Notes: generated by a model from the sequence alone, not told the origin. Shown: positions 25,085-34,475, counted from the first letter of the stretch. The stretch: 64,000 nt of DNA from Polycladospora coralii (GCF_014773435.2 NZ_JACXAG020000007.1:1-64000); one strand, 5' to 3'. Translations and numbers: made by a program.

Positions 25085-26554
25085 ATGATGGAAATTCGCA
25101 CACGTTATGCACCAAGTCCAACCGGACATTTACATATTGGAGGGGCGCGTACGGCTTTATTTAGCTATCTACTAGCCAAAAAGCATGGAGGTCAATTTGT
25201 TGTCCGTATTGAGGATACCGATACGGAGCGAAATGTTGAGGGTGCAGACCTCGTCCAAATGAACATGTTAAAGTGGTTAGGCGTAAACTGGGATGAATCA
25301 GTGGATACAGATGGCCCATACAAACCATATCGCTGTATGGAGCGTATAGATATATACAATCGTTATATTGAACAACTATTAACAGAAGGCAAGGCTTATT
25401 ATAGCTACGCGACGACCGAAGAGATTGAGCGTGAGAAAGAAGAACAAATCGCACGTGGGGAAGCACCGCGTTACAGTGGATGGGATCGAGATCTATCAGT
25501 TGATGAGCGGGAAAAATTTGAAGCAGAGGGACGAATTCCAAGTATTCGCTTCAAAGTACCGAGTGGGAAACAACTTGTCATTGAAGACGCGGTTCGTGGT
25601 CGTGTTCAATTTGAGTCGGATGATATTGGTGATTTTGTAATTCGTCGCCCGGATGGACGTCCGATGTACAACTTTGCTGTCGTAATTGACGATGCCTTGA
25701 TGAAGATGAGTCATATCATTCGGGGCGAAGAACATCTCTCCAATACACCAAAGCAATTATTGATCTATGACGCACTAGGCTTTGACATCCCACAATTTGC
25801 ACATGTTCCGCTTATCTTAAATGCTGAGGGCAAAAAAATGAGCAAACGGGATGAAACCATTATTCAATTTATTGATCAATATGAGGAGTTGGGATATCTT
25901 CCTGAGGCGATTGTGAATTTCATTGCTTTGTTAGGATGGTCACCAGCAGGTGAGAAAAATGAAGAAGAAATCTTTTCCATAGAAGAATTAACCGAGCTTT
26001 TCTCACTGGAACGGGTTTCAAAGGCACCTGCTATTTTTGATACGGGTAAATTAAACTGGATGAATGGGCAATATATCAAACAAGCATCATTAACACGAAT
26101 TACCGATCTGGCGATCCCACATTTGGAGAAAGCCGGATATATTCAAGCACCTTATGCTGACGAAAAGCGAATTTGGGTGGAACGTTTGGTTGGCTTATAT
26201 CAAGAGCAGATGGAATATGTGGCTGAAATTACAGAACTGGCTAGCATGTTCTTTGTGGAAGAGTTGTGCTATGATCAAGAAGCACAGACAATCTTGGAGC
26301 AAGAGCATATTAAGGAAGTTTTAGCTTCTTTCATAGCAAACATCCGAACAACAACCGAATTTGATCCAGAAACGATCAAAGGATTACTCAAAAAAGTTCA
26401 GAAAGAAACGGGATACAAAGGGAAGCAGCTATTTATGCCGATTCGTGTAGCGGTAACGGGGCAATCACAGGGTCCTGATCTGAGAGAATCCATTTCTTTA
26501 ATCGGTGCTGACTTAGTTGTGAGACGATTGCAAGCCATTATTGACAATAAATAA
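25085..26554 (+). CDS. gltX: Glutamyl-tRNA synthetase
   Basis: This is a class I aminoacyl-tRNA synthetase that charges tRNA-Glu. The ATP motifs are [11 protein letters not shown] at residues 10-20 and KMSKR at 251-255. In Bacillales the enzyme is normally non-discriminating and also charges tRNA-Gln, with later amidation by GatCAB (family knowledge, not shown here). The 489-residue length fits. AAGGAG lies eight bases before the first of two ATG codons. The T-box leader of cysE follows directly. Confidence 0.96.
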   Translation: MMEIRTRYAPSPTGHLHIGGARTALFSYLLAKKHGGQFVVRIEDTDTERNVEGADLVQMNMLKWLGVNWDESVDTDGPYKPYRCMERIDIYNRYIEQLLTEGKAYYSYATTEEIEREKEEQIARGEAPRYSGWDRDLSVDEREKFEAEGRIPSIRFKVPSGKQLVIEDAVRGRVQFESDDIGDFVIRRPDGRPMYNFAVVIDDALMKMSHIIRGEEHLSNTPKQLLIYDALGFDIPQFAHVPLILNAEGKKMSKRDETIIQFIDQYEELGYLPEAIVNFIALLGWSPAGEKNEEEIFSIEELTELFSLERVSKAPAIFDTGKLNWMNGQYIKQASLTRITDLAIPHLEKAGYIQAPYADEKRIWVERLVGLYQEQMEYVAEITELASMFFVEELCYDQEAQTILEQEHIKEVLASFIANIRTTTEFDPETIKGLLKKVQKETGYKGKQLFMPIRVAVTGQSQGPDLRESISLIGADLVVRRLQAIIDNK

Positions 26555-26579
26555 AGCTTATTAGAAAATATAGTTAATC

Positions 26580-26840
26580 CATAAATCGTATATTATACAG
26601 TGACGAATAGGAGAGTAAGGCATGTCTAGGAATTACAGAGAGGGACGAACGGGTGGGAAATCCCATTTCTGATATGCTTGAAATGCACCTATGAGCTAAC
26701 TTCTGAAAAGTGATGAGTAGGAAGTTCCGGAACCCACCGTTACGGGGATAGTTGGAATTCAGTTCTTTTATGAATTCAAGCAGAGTGGAACCGCGGAACT
26801 CTCCCGTCTCTGCAGCGATTATGCTGCAGAGATTTTTTTT
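26580..26840 (+). promoter_or_regulatory. T-box riboswitch (probably tRNA-Cys) for cysE-cysS
   Basis: The diagnostic T-box sequence AGAGTGGAACCGCGG is at 26782-26796. It is followed by an intrinsic terminator, TCTCTGCAGC/GCTGCAGAGA (26807-26832), then eight T. Upstream, GAGAGTAAGG near 26610 fits the stem I AGTA box. A TGC triplet occurs in ATATGCTTGAAATGCACC (about 26672-26689) on the 3' side of stem I and could be a cysteine specifier, but which of the two TGC copies sits in the loop is not resolved by eye. Uncharged tRNA-Cys would stabilise the antiterminator and switch on the downstream genes. Confidence 0.9.
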
Positions 26841-26877
26841 ACAAGTTTTTTGGATGCAGATGAGGAGGAGATCCAAC

Positions 26878-27609
26878 ATGTGGAGTAGACTAAAACACTT
26901 TCGAAGAGTGCTGCAATCAGATTTACAAGCGGTATTTGATCGAGATCCAGCTGCTAGAAATACGCTTGAGGTTGTGGTGACGTACGCTGGACTTCATGCG
27001 ATATGGTCGCATCGGGTAGCGCATTTCTTGTATAAGAGAAGATGGTATTTTATCGCTCGTTTCATCTCACAAATTAGTCGCTTTTTTACAGGGATTGAAA
27101 TTCATCCTGGAGCCCAGATTGGAAAGGGTTTTTTTATCGATCATGGTTCAGGTGTTGTCATTGGTGAAACGTGTGAAATTGGTGACCATGTTACCCTTTA
27201 TCAGGGTGTAACTTTGGGGGGGACAGGTAAAGAAAAGGGGAAGCGCCATCCCACGATTGAGGATCATGTGATGATCGCTTCAGGTGCTAAGGTATTGGGC
27301 TCTATCCGAATTGGTAGATGTGTGAAAATTGGTGCGGGCTCTGTTGTATTACGTGATGTGCCACTCAATTCTACCGTTGTAGGTGTACCAGGGAGGGTGG
27401 TCATTCAAGACGGTGTTCGTGTACAAACGGACTTAGATCAAGTGAACTTGCCTGACCCTGTCACCGAGATGTTTCGAACCATGCAGGCTGAAATAACAAA
27501 GTTAAAAGCAGAAATACAAGAATTACGAAAGCAGAAAACAACGGATTCGAGTGAAAAAGGAGATGAGCAAGATGAACTTAAAAGTTTACAATACACAGAC
27601 CAAAATTAA
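26878..27609 (+). CDS. cysE: Serine O-acetyltransferase
   Basis: CysE makes O-acetylserine from serine and acetyl-CoA, the first step of cysteine synthesis. The N-terminal helical part leads into hexapeptide repeats of a left-handed beta helix ([42 protein letters not shown]). The C-terminal tail is longer and more charged than usual (to QYTDQN) and overlaps cysS. The open frame runs back into the T-box, but GAGGAGGAG nine bases before the ATG at 26878 and the family N-terminus fix the start, giving 243 residues. It is controlled by the T-box upstream. Confidence 0.95.
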   Translation: MWSRLKHFRRVLQSDLQAVFDRDPAARNTLEVVVTYAGLHAIWSHRVAHFLYKRRWYFIARFISQISRFFTGIEIHPGAQIGKGFFIDHGSGVVIGETCEIGDHVTLYQGVTLGGTGKEKGKRHPTIEDHVMIASGAKVLGSIRIGRCVKIGAGSVVLRDVPLNSTVVGVPGRVVIQDGVRVQTDLDQVNLPDPVTEMFRTMQAEITKLKAEIQELRKQKTTDSSEKGDEQDELKSLQYTDQN

Positions 27610-28972
27610 AGAAAAGCTTAATGTGGATGGAAATAAAAAAGTAACGATGTATGTATGCGGCCCCACTGTGTATAACTATATTCACATCGGGAATGCGAGG
27701 GCATTTACTTTCTTTGATGTGGTAAGACGATATTTAGAGCACACTGGTTTTCAAGTGACCTATGTACAAAACTTTACCGATGTAGATGATCGCTTAATTG
27801 AGGAATCAAAGCAAACGGGAGAAGCTGTTCCTGTGATTGCTGAAAAATATATTGAAGCTTACTTTGCGGATATGGACGGTATGGGTGTAAAGCGTGCTGA
27901 CATACATCCACGTGCTACAGAACATATTACGGAGATGATCGAAGCGATACAAGTATTAATAGAAAAAGGATATGCCTATGAAAAGAACGGCGACATCTAT
28001 TTCCGTACAAACGCAAAAAAAGATTATGGCAAGTTAACACATCAGTCACGGACAGACTTAAAAACAGGTGTTCGGATTGAAGTGAATGAAGAAAAAGAAG
28101 ATCCGACAGACTTTGCACTATGGAAGAATGCCAAACCAGGTGAGATTAGCTGGAAATCACCATGGGGAGAAGGTAGACCGGGCTGGCATATTGAGTGCTC
28201 TGTGATGGCGCGTAAATACTTGGGAGATACAATTGACATTCATGCTGGAGGGATTGACCTATGCTTCCCGCATCACGAAAATGAGATTGCACAGAGTGAG
28301 GCGTGGACAGATCAGCCCTTTGTCCGTTATTGGATGCATAATGAATACATTAATATGGGCGCAGAGAAAATGTCAAAGTCGCTTGGGAACGTAAAGCGTG
28401 TGGTGGATCTCAGAAAACATTATTCACAAGCTGCACTTCGTTACTTTATTCTCTCTGTACATTATCGAAATCCAATTTCTTTCACAGAAGAAGTGATGAA
28501 TCAGGCTGAAGAGAGTGTAGCGAGAATGCAAACTGCTGCAAACAATCTGATTCACCGTATCGCATTTGCCCAGAGTGGTCAAATGGATCAAGCATTAGAA
28601 CAAGAACTAGCTGGCTTTACAAATCGCTTTACAGAAGCGATGAATGATGATTTCAACACAGCGAATGCGATTAGTGTTATATTTGATGTTATTAAATTGA
28701 GTAATGAATGGGTAGCCAATTCAGTTGTAACACGAGAATCTTTAGGAGCAATCCAAGAATGGCTTAAAAAACATGGAGAAGATGTATTGGGTTTGGTACA
28801 CTTCACAACGGAACAGCATCTTGATTCTGAAATTGAAGCACGCATAGCGGAGAGAGAATCGGCAAGACGCATTCGTGATTTTAAACGAGCGGATGAAATT
28901 AGAGATCACTTACAAGCAATGGGTATTGTTCTAGAAGATACAGCACAAGGTGTTAGGTGGAAGCGAAAATGA
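27572..28972 (+). CDS. cysS: Cysteinyl-tRNA synthetase
   Basis: This class I enzyme charges tRNA-Cys. [18 protein letters not shown] (from residue 26) holds the zinc ligand Cys29 and the HIGN motif; [14 protein letters not shown] carries further zinc ligands; KMSKS is near residue 267. The start at 27572 (MNLKVYNT) matches the family and has AAGGAG at nine bases; the longer frame starts inside cysE without support. The gene overlaps cysE by 38 bases, so supply of cysteine and its use are co-regulated by the T-box. The length is 466 residues. Confidence 0.96.
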   Translation: MNLKVYNTQTKIKEKLNVDGNKKVTMYVCGPTVYNYIHIGNARAFTFFDVVRRYLEHTGFQVTYVQNFTDVDDRLIEESKQTGEAVPVIAEKYIEAYFADMDGMGVKRADIHPRATEHITEMIEAIQVLIEKGYAYEKNGDIYFRTNAKKDYGKLTHQSRTDLKTGVRIEVNEEKEDPTDFALWKNAKPGEISWKSPWGEGRPGWHIECSVMARKYLGDTIDIHAGGIDLCFPHHENEIAQSEAWTDQPFVRYWMHNEYINMGAEKMSKSLGNVKRVVDLRKHYSQAALRYFILSVHYRNPISFTEEVMNQAEESVARMQTAANNLIHRIAFAQSGQMDQALEQELAGFTNRFTEAMNDDFNTANAISVIFDVIKLSNEWVANSVVTRESLGAIQEWLKKHGEDVLGLVHFTTEQHLDSEIEARIAERESARRIRDFKRADEIRDHLQAMGIVLEDTAQGVRWKRK

Positions 28973-29394
28973 AAGCGATGAAACTGGGAGAACTTAATAT
29001 GCCTATCAAACAATCTCCTAAAGAAATAGCCCCACAATTACTTGCGTACGTAGGGGATGCCGTATATGAAATCTATGTGCGTTATCACTTGCTTGCAAGG
29101 GGTGTGTTAAAGCCGAGTCGCCTGCAAAAAGAAGCAGTACGCTATGTATCTGCTTCTGCGCAGGCATTTGCAATACGGGCACTAGAGAATAGCTTAACAG
29201 AAGAGGAACAATGGATCTTTAAACGAGGCCGCAATGCAAAAACAGGCAGCGTCCCACGCAATGCTAGGGTAGTTGATTACCGATATAGTACAGGCATGGA
29301 AGCTTTAATTGGGTTCTTATATCTATCCGGAGCAGAAGAGCGGTTGGATGTCGTGATAAAGAAAATACTGGATAAAATTGAAGAAGGAGATTGA
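28969..29394 (+). CDS. mrnC: Mini-ribonuclease 3
   Basis: MrnC is a dimeric RNase III-type nuclease without an RNA-binding domain that matures 23S rRNA ends. The catalytic-domain signature AYVGDAVYEIYVR and the later acidic position in YRYSTGMEALIGFLYL are present. The ATG overlaps the cysS stop (ATGA), with AGGTGG eight bases upstream; an alternative ATG at 28999 has GGGAG and would shorten the N-terminus by ten residues. From 28969 it has 141 residues. Confidence 0.93.
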   Translation: MKAMKLGELNMPIKQSPKEIAPQLLAYVGDAVYEIYVRYHLLARGVLKPSRLQKEAVRYVSASAQAFAIRALENSLTEEEQWIFKRGRNAKTGSVPRNARVVDYRYSTGMEALIGFLYLSGAEERLDVVIKKILDKIEEGD

Positions 29395-29399
29395 GACTG

Positions 29400-30143
29400 A
29401 TGAGTGATTGGATTATAGGAAAACATGCCGTACAAGAAGCTCTAAAATCAGGTCGAGAAGTAGAAAAAATCGTTTTTGCTGAGGGGGTTAATAAACATAG
29501 TGTACAATCGATTATCAGCGATGCAAAAAGCAAACAAATCGCTTTTCAATGGGTACCACGCACTCGGTTAGATCAGTTGTCTGAACAAGGAAATCATCAA
29601 GGTGTAATCGCTCAAGTAGCAGCGTATCAATATGCCACCTTAGATGATCTATTTCGTGAAGCGGAACAAAAAAAAGAAATGCCTTTTTTTGTTATTCTCG
29701 ATGGCATTGAAGATCCACATAATTTAGGCTCGATCTTGCGTACAGCTGATGCAGCGGGTGTACATGGTGTGATCATTCCAAAACGGCGTGCAGTTGGACT
29801 TACATCGGTAGTTGCCAAAACTTCAGCTGGGGCCATTGAACATGTACCAGTAGTTAGAGTTACAAATCTAAATCGTACGGTAGAAACATTGAAGACGAAG
29901 GGGATTTGGGTGTTAGGTACAGATGGTGATGCGAAAGCTTCTTATGAGAAACCCCAATACGATATGCCGATTGCCCTCATCATTGGAAATGAAGGAAAAG
30001 GGATTAGCCAGCAATTAAAAAAGAAGTGTGATTTTCTAGTTCGTATCCCGATGAAAGGAAAAATTTCATCCTTAAATGCATCGGTAGCTGCGGGTGTATT
30101 GATGTATCAAATCTTTCTAAACGGAAGAAAAAGCCATGGCTAA
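29400..30143 (+). CDS. rlmB: 23S rRNA (guanosine-2'-O)-methyltransferase RlmB
   Basis: This SpoU-family enzyme 2'-O-methylates a guanosine in 23S rRNA. The N-terminal substrate-binding domain (IGKHAVQEAL) precedes the knotted SpoU domain with LDGIEDPHNLGSILRTADA, NEGKGIS and the closing motif IPMKGKISSLNASVAAGV. AAGGAG lies ten bases before the ATG at 29400; the TTG nine bases earlier overlaps the ribosome site and is unlikely. The product has 247 residues. Precise target base is assumed from the family. Confidence 0.92.
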   Translation: MSDWIIGKHAVQEALKSGREVEKIVFAEGVNKHSVQSIISDAKSKQIAFQWVPRTRLDQLSEQGNHQGVIAQVAAYQYATLDDLFREAEQKKEMPFFVILDGIEDPHNLGSILRTADAAGVHGVIIPKRRAVGLTSVVAKTSAGAIEHVPVVRVTNLNRTVETLKTKGIWVLGTDGDAKASYEKPQYDMPIALIIGNEGKGISQQLKKKCDFLVRIPMKGKISSLNASVAAGVLMYQIFLNGRKSHG

Positions 30144-30657
30144 ACGTGAAGAGTGGCTTATCGTGGATGGATATAATGTCATTGGGGCTATCTCCCCGAT
30201 GCGATTACACCCAACTTATCTAGACGAAGAAAGAAACCATCTAATTCGCGACCTATCAGAGTATCAAGCTGTAACAGGTCAACAAGTCATTGTTGTTTTT
30301 GATGCGCATTTTACGAAGACCTCGGAAGTGAAATCAAAGCAGGAAAAAGTGACCATATATTATACACAATATGATGAGACTGCCGATGCGTTTATTGAGC
30401 GCTTCGTCAAAAAGCATAAAAATCCGTTTCGCGTAATTTATGTAGCGACTTCAGATCAGCTTGAGCAAAGAATTGTATTTGGACAAGGGGCATACCGCAA
30501 ATCTGCGAGAGAACTTATCGAGGAAATTGAATTGTCTAAAAATAAACTGAGTAAAAAATTGGAGATTAAGAATACAAAAAAACCAAAAGGATCCCTAGCT
30601 GAAAGGCTAAGTGATGAATTGAAAAAAGAATTAGAAAAATTACGGAGGAAAAAATAG
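30136..30657 (+). CDS. rae1: Ribosome-associated endoribonuclease Rae1 (YacP)
   Basis: Rae1 is a NYN/PIN-like nuclease that enters the ribosomal A site and cuts certain mRNAs during translation. The NYN start LIVDGYNVIGA and the acidic motifs VVFDAHFTK and DETADAFIERFV are visible. The C-terminal 35 residues are lysine-rich. It overlaps rlmB by eight bases. The 173-residue size matches YacP of Bacillus, which sits at the same place before sigH. Confidence 0.92.
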   Translation: MAKREEWLIVDGYNVIGAISPMRLHPTYLDEERNHLIRDLSEYQAVTGQQVIVVFDAHFTKTSEVKSKQEKVTIYYTQYDETADAFIERFVKKHKNPFRVIYVATSDQLEQRIVFGQGAYRKSARELIEEIELSKNKLSKKLEIKNTKKPKGSLAERLSDELKKELEKLRRKK

Positions 30658-30665
30658 GATAAAAA

Positions 30666-30695
30666 TTGACCTTTTTGCATCAATTCAGATATAAT
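30666..30695 (+). promoter_or_regulatory. Sigma-A promoter of sigH
   Basis: TTGACC and a perfect TATAAT are 18 bases apart, ending 44 bases before the sigH start. Confidence 0.75.
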
Positions 30696-30739
30696 ATTTT
30701 TATTGACGCTCTAGTGCTACATTGTCAGGAGGGAATGCA

Positions 30740-31405
30740 GTGAGTGTAAATCTACAGATTAGTCATGCAATCGATTTAGATGTCATAACTGACTACACAA
30801 CTTTAACTGACGAAGATTTAGTATGTGGCGTACGAATAGGTGATCAGGAAGCGCTTGAACATTTGATTAATAAGTACAAAAATTTTGTTAGGGCAAAAGC
30901 GAGATCATATTTTTTAATTGGAGCAGACCATGAGGATATTGTGCAAGAAGGTATGATCGGGTTGTATAAAGCAATTCGTGATTTTAGAGGGGACAAGCTA
31001 GCTTCTTTTAAAGCTTTTGCAGAACTATGCATTACGCGCCAAATTATCACGGCAATTAAAACAGCAACTCGGCAAAAGCACATCCCTCTTAATTCTTATG
31101 TATCATTGGACAAGCCTGCCTATGATGATGATACAGATCGAACGTTACTTGATAAGATTCCAGGCACCTTATCCAATCCAGAAGAAATTTATATTAATCA
31201 AGAAGAGTATAGCGATATTGAGGATAAAATAGCCAAGATATTAAGCGATCTCGAGAAAAAAGTATTAATGTTATATCTGGATGGACGTTCATACCAAGAA
31301 ATTGCAGTCGATTTAAATCGCCACGTAAAATCAATTGATAATGCATTACAACGGGTAAAAAGGAAGTTAGAGAGATATCTAGAAATTCGAGAAATCTCCC
31401 TGTAA
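30740..31405 (+). CDS. sigH: RNA polymerase sigma-H factor
   Basis: SigH directs early stationary-phase and sporulation-onset transcription. Region 2 (VRAKARSYFLIGADHEDIVQEG and the adjoining helix), the strongly conserved ITAIKTATRQKHIPLNSY linker, and region 4 (LDGRSYQEIAVDLNRHVKS, IDNALQRVKRKL) are nearly the same as in B. subtilis SigH. The start is GTG at 30740 with AGGAGGG six bases upstream; the TTG at 30722 precedes that ribosome site. The product has 221 residues. It is the best sequence evidence here that the host forms spores. Confidence 0.96.
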   Translation: MSVNLQISHAIDLDVITDYTTLTDEDLVCGVRIGDQEALEHLINKYKNFVRAKARSYFLIGADHEDIVQEGMIGLYKAIRDFRGDKLASFKAFAELCITRQIITAIKTATRQKHIPLNSYVSLDKPAYDDDTDRTLLDKIPGTLSNPEEIYINQEEYSDIEDKIAKILSDLEKKVLMLYLDGRSYQEIAVDLNRHVKSIDNALQRVKRKLERYLEIREISL

Positions 31406-31433
31406 GCAAAAAAAAATAGGATTGCGGTAGACC

Positions 31434-31466
31434 AACAAAAAACAGGCGGCCACCTGTTTTTTTGTT
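31434..31466 (+). terminator. Terminator of sigH
   Basis: AAAAAACAGG pairs with CCTGTTTTTT around a six-base loop and ends in a long T run. Confidence 0.9.
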
Positions 31467-31923
31467 TAACTCCTAATAAAATAGGATTTCGACAAAAAAC
31501 AGCAAATTCCTCTCAAACTCTACAAAAAAATTTAATTAACAGGAAAGGAAAAAGGGGTGGGCGATACACCAACATGAAGAATCCATTCGAAAGTAAACGA
31601 TTTTGAACTGAATCACAACCTAATTTTGTAAGATCCATAAAGCGGGTTTAAAAAAAGGACAGCTTCCCATATAATGTAATGATAGGAGTATCTGCATTCA
31701 TTGACATTGACGACATTGGTATGATAGTATACTTTGGATGTTTTATCTCCTAAATGGCCGTGATTATTCTAACCTTAGATGCACATATGAGGAATGGATA
31801 GGCTGTGGACGAATGAGGCTTCGTGTGCGCCTTCGTACTTTGTTACGTAAAGCCCCTATGCGAAATAGGAGTAACGCAAATAATCTCACATAGAACGTTG
31901 ATTGAATAAGAGGAGGTGTCGGC
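31467..31923 (+). other. Long intergenic and leader region before rpmG
   Basis: No gene is visible. The promoter of the rpmG-secE-nusG unit is near 31701-31730, leaving a transcribed leader of about 185 bases. Within it GTTAC (31842) pairs with GTAAC (31871), enclosing CCTAT-GCGAA-ATAGG, and ACGAA pairs with TTCGT near 31809-31823, so the leader is structured. Confidence 0.5.
31701..31730 (+). promoter_or_regulatory. Promoter of the rpmG-secE-nusG unit
   Basis: A perfect TTGACA is followed after 18 bases by TAGTAT with an upstream TG (extended -10). A second -35-like TTGACG overlaps and could serve TATACT at 31728. Confidence 0.65.
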
Positions 31924-32073
31924 ATGCGGGTAAACATTACTATGGCTTGCACGGATTGTCGTGATCGTAATTATGCGTTGACAAAAAATAAACGAAAGCA
32001 TCCAGACCGGATGGAACTTCGTAAATATTGCCCACGTTGCAATGCCCACACGGTACATCGTGAAACGAAGTAA
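31924..32073 (+). CDS. rpmG: 50S ribosomal protein L33
   Basis: This 49-residue zinc-ribbon protein of the large subunit reads [17 protein letters not shown] and ends HTVHRETK. Cys9, Cys12, Cys36 and Cys39 form the zinc site, so it is the zinc-binding (C+) form. AGGAGGTG precedes the ATG by six bases. It is the first gene of the rpmG-secE-nusG group, as in other Bacillales. Confidence 0.96.
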   Translation: MRVNITMACTDCRDRNYALTKNKRKHPDRMELRKYCPRCNAHTVHRETK

Positions 32074-32103
32074 TAACGTTTGAAGCAAATGGGGGTGCAA
32101 TTC

Positions 32104-32334
32104 ATGGCCGTTTTTGGCAGTATTGGTCGTGGTGTTCGTAAAAGCGTGTCTGGAACGACAGGTTTTTTTCGCGGCAGTGTACAAGAACTAAAAAAAGTGA
32201 AATGGCCAACTCGTAAAGAGATGGTTGCCTATACTTCAGTCGTTATCTTTACTATCATTATTCTCACTCTATTTTTAGGTGTGATTGATTTAGGTTTGAG
32301 TGAATTGGTCAAATTGATTTACAATAAAGCCTAA
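32104..32334 (+). CDS. secE: Preprotein translocase subunit SecE
   Basis: SecE clamps SecY in the protein-export channel. The 76-residue form is typical of Gram-positives: an amphipathic stretch with the conserved ELKKVKWPTRKE (about residues 29-40), then a single membrane helix (VVIFTIIILTLFLGVI). GGGGGTG lies six bases before the ATG at 32104; the longer frame from 32080 lacks support. Confidence 0.95.
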   Translation: MAVFGSIGRGVRKSVSGTTGFFRGSVQELKKVKWPTRKEMVAYTSVVIFTIIILTLFLGVIDLGLSELVKLIYNKA

Positions 32335-32354
32335 GCAAAAAAGGGTGAAGGATT

Positions 32355-32387
32355 AAGGGGGGACAGGGTTTAACCCTGATTAGCATG
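32355..32387 (+). promoter_or_regulatory. Ribosome site of nusG separated from the start by a hairpin
   Basis: AAGGGGGG (32355-32362) is 22 bases before the ATG, too far for normal use. Between them CAGGG-TTTAA-CCCTG (32364-32378) forms a short hairpin; if folded, the effective spacing drops to about seven bases. No other ribosome site is closer. Confidence 0.55.
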
Positions 32388-32918
32388 GAGAAAAATTGGT
32401 ATGTGGTTCACACGTATTCGGGCTACGAGAATAAGGTGAAGGCGAATCTGGAAAAGCGGCTTCACTCCATGGAGATGGAGGATAAGATATTTCGTGTCCT
32501 AGTTCCAATGGAAGAAGAAGTAGAGCATAAAGATGGTAAGAAAAAAACCGTTATGCGTAAAGTCTTTCCGGGGTATGTACTCGTCGAAATGGTCATGACT
32601 GATGACTCGTGGTATGTTGTGCGAAACACACCCGGTGTGACCGGCTTTGTTGGTTCTTCTGGCGCAGGATCTAAACCAACTCCCCTTATGCCGGATGAGG
32701 CGGTGACGATTTTACGCCAAATGGGAGTAGACGAAACCCGTACAACATCCGACTTTGCTGTAGGTGAAAGCGTCAAAGTACAAGAGGGGCCATTTGCTGA
32801 TTTTGTAGGGAAAATCGAAGAAATTGACAATGACCGCTCGAAATTAAAAGTTCTTGTCAACATGTTTGGACGAGAAACCCCTGTAGAACTTGATTTTGGA
32901 CAGGTGGAAAAAATTTAA
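32385..32918 (+). CDS. nusG: Transcription termination/antitermination factor NusG
   Basis: NusG binds RNA polymerase through its NGN domain and promotes pausing, and links transcription to translation through its KOW domain. The start [15 protein letters not shown], the middle [20 protein letters not shown] and the KOW segment near residue 127 ([17 protein letters not shown]) are typical. The length is 177 residues. Its unusual translation start region is noted separately. Confidence 0.96.
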   Translation: MEKNWYVVHTYSGYENKVKANLEKRLHSMEMEDKIFRVLVPMEEEVEHKDGKKKTVMRKVFPGYVLVEMVMTDDSWYVVRNTPGVTGFVGSSGAGSKPTPLMPDEAVTILRQMGVDETRTTSDFAVGESVKVQEGPFADFVGKIEEIDNDRSKLKVLVNMFGRETPVELDFGQVEKI

Positions 32919-33028
32919 AGAACGTATCGCTTTTGTTCCCGGATGGATTATGTTAAAGTAATACTGTTAAAAACCCCTGTCTTCGGGGTGAGTGTAAGTT
33001 GAGCTACTTATGTAGAGCGCTTGCCTAT

Positions 33029-33060
33029 CCGTGGGAGGGTGAAACCCGAGAAAACCACAA
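33029..33060 (+). promoter_or_regulatory. L1-protein binding site in the rplK-rplA leader
   Basis: GTGGGAGGGTGAAACCC and the following GAGAAAACCAC fold so that GTGG pairs with CCAC and GGG with CCC, the shape of the 23S rRNA L1 stalk that L1 recognises in this leader in other bacteria. L1 would repress both genes. An upstream hairpin, ACCCC/GGGGT near 32974, and an extended -10 TGTTAAAGT at 32951 suggest that the leader has its own start. Confidence 0.7.
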
Positions 33061-33082
33061 CGTTTGAAGGAGGTTGGTTAGC

Positions 33083-33508
33083 ATGGCCAAAAAAGTGATT
33101 AAAGTGGTCAAGCTGCAAATTCCTGCTGGTAAAGCGAATCCTGCACCACCAGTAGGTCCCGCTCTAGGTCAGGCTGGAGTAAACATTATGGGCTTCTGTA
33201 AAGAATTTAATGCCCGTACTGCTGAACAAGCTGGATTAATTATTCCAGTAGAAATTACAGTTTTTGAAGATCGTTCGTTTACATTTATAACGAAAACACC
33301 ACCGGCTGCGGTATTACTGAAAAAAGCTGCTGGAATTCAGTCTGGTTCAGGTGAGCCAAACAAAACTAAAGTAGCTACAGTAAAACGCGATAAAGTGCGT
33401 GAAATTGCTGAATCCAAAATGCCAGACTTAAACGCAGCTAACGTAGAAGCTGCAATGCGTATGGTTGAAGGAACAGCTCGCAGCATGGGAATTATTGTAG
33501 AAGATTAA
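33083..33508 (+). CDS. rplK: 50S ribosomal protein L11
   Basis: L11 forms the GTPase-associated centre with 23S rRNA and is the target region of thiostrepton. The proline-rich N-terminus [20 protein letters not shown] is diagnostic, and the C-terminal domain ends in the RNA-binding ARSMGIIV segment. AGGAGG lies nine bases before the ATG at 33083; the TTG nine bases upstream overlaps it. It has 141 residues. Confidence 0.97.
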   Translation: MAKKVIKVVKLQIPAGKANPAPPVGPALGQAGVNIMGFCKEFNARTAEQAGLIIPVEITVFEDRSFTFITKTPPAAVLLKKAAGIQSGSGEPNKTKVATVKRDKVREIAESKMPDLNAANVEAAMRMVEGTARSMGIIVED

Positions 33509-33590
33509 GTGAAGAAAAAACTGCTTGTGCCACGAGCGGTTTTGACTTGTGGGAGGACTATCCGCTACGACCACGAAGGGAGGAATTAAT

Positions 33591-34289
33591 GTGGCTAAAC
33601 ATGGTAAAAAGTATGTTGAAGCACAGAAGAAAGTTGATAACGAAAAGATTTATGAGCCACAAGAAGCATTAGAGCTCGTAAAAGAGATTTCTACTGCAAA
33701 ATTTGATGAGTCTGTAGAAGTGGCATTCCGTCTTGGAATCGACACTAAAAAAGCAGACCAACAAGTAAGAGGTGCAGTTGTTTTACCTCACGGTACAGGT
33801 AAATCAAAGCGTGTCTTGGTATTTGCAAAAGGTGAAAAAGCCAAAGAAGCAGAACAAGCAGGTGCTGATTTTGTAGGTGATGAGGACCTCATTAACAAAG
33901 TAAACCAAGGTTGGTTTGACTTTGATGTTGTTGTTGCTACACCAGACATGATGGGACAAGTCGGTCGTTTAGGTCGTGTACTTGGACCAAAAGGTCTAAT
34001 GCCAAACCCGAAAACGGGAACGGTAACATTTGAAGTAGCAAAAGCTGTTGAGGAAATCAAAGCGGGTAAAATTGAATACCGTGCTGATAAGTCTGGTAAC
34101 ATTCATGCTGCAATTGGTAAAGTCTCCTTCTCTATTGAGAAGCTATCTGAAAATCTGCAAACTTTAGCTGACGCGCTTGTAAAAGCAAAGCCAGCCGCTT
34201 CAAAAGGGATTTATATGAAGAGTGTAACTGTTTCTTCTACAATGGGCCCTGGTGTGACAGTAAACGGAACACGTTTATCTGCTCGTTAA
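33591..34289 (+). CDS. rplA: 50S ribosomal protein L1
   Basis: L1 makes the mobile stalk beside the E site and represses its own operon by binding the leader mRNA. The conserved [15 protein letters not shown] motif and the [13 protein letters not shown] segment are present. The start is GTG at 33591 with AGGGAGG at seven bases, giving 232 residues; the frame upstream to 33549 has no ribosome site. Confidence 0.96.
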   Translation: MAKHGKKYVEAQKKVDNEKIYEPQEALELVKEISTAKFDESVEVAFRLGIDTKKADQQVRGAVVLPHGTGKSKRVLVFAKGEKAKEAEQAGADFVGDEDLINKVNQGWFDFDVVVATPDMMGQVGRLGRVLGPKGLMPNPKTGTVTFEVAKAVEEIKAGKIEYRADKSGNIHAAIGKVSFSIEKLSENLQTLADALVKAKPAASKGIYMKSVTVSSTMGPGVTVNGTRLSAR

Positions 34290-34303
34290 GCTAAAGTTTC
34301 GAT

Positions 34304-34332
34304 TTGACAACTACGAGTAAAAAGAGTAACCT
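34304..34332 (+). promoter_or_regulatory. Possible promoter of rplJ-rplL
   Basis: A perfect TTGACA is followed after 17 bases by TAACCT, a weak -10, just upstream of the L10 leader. Confidence 0.45.
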
Positions 34333-34475
34333 ATTAGCGTTGATAAAATCGGATATAAGTTGAACCGTAGACAGTAGGTGCATACGCCAGTATGCTTAAT
34401 TTCCTACCGAGGGGAAATAGGGTAGGTCTTTACTTATCACTAGCGCCTTCGTATGTCTGCGGAGGCTTTTTCTAA
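34333..34475 (+). promoter_or_regulatory. Ribosomal protein L10 leader
   Basis: The segment AACCGTAGACAGTAGGTGC (from 34362) with CTTAATTTCCTACCGAGGGG downstream matches the L10-leader RNA of Firmicutes, which binds the L10-L12 complex. It ends in a hairpin, GCCTTCG/CGGAGGC (34445-34466), followed by five T, a candidate attenuator in front of rplJ. Confidence 0.8.

Noticed and set aside
26752-26877. Upstream extension of the cysE frame
   Set aside because: This segment is the T-box antiterminator/terminator RNA; the strong ribosome site and family N-terminus place the start at 26878.
31488-31494. TTCGACA, a match to the Spo0A box, downstream of sigH
   Set aside because: A seven-base match is expected several times by chance in 64 kb, and it lies after the sigH terminator rather than in a promoter.
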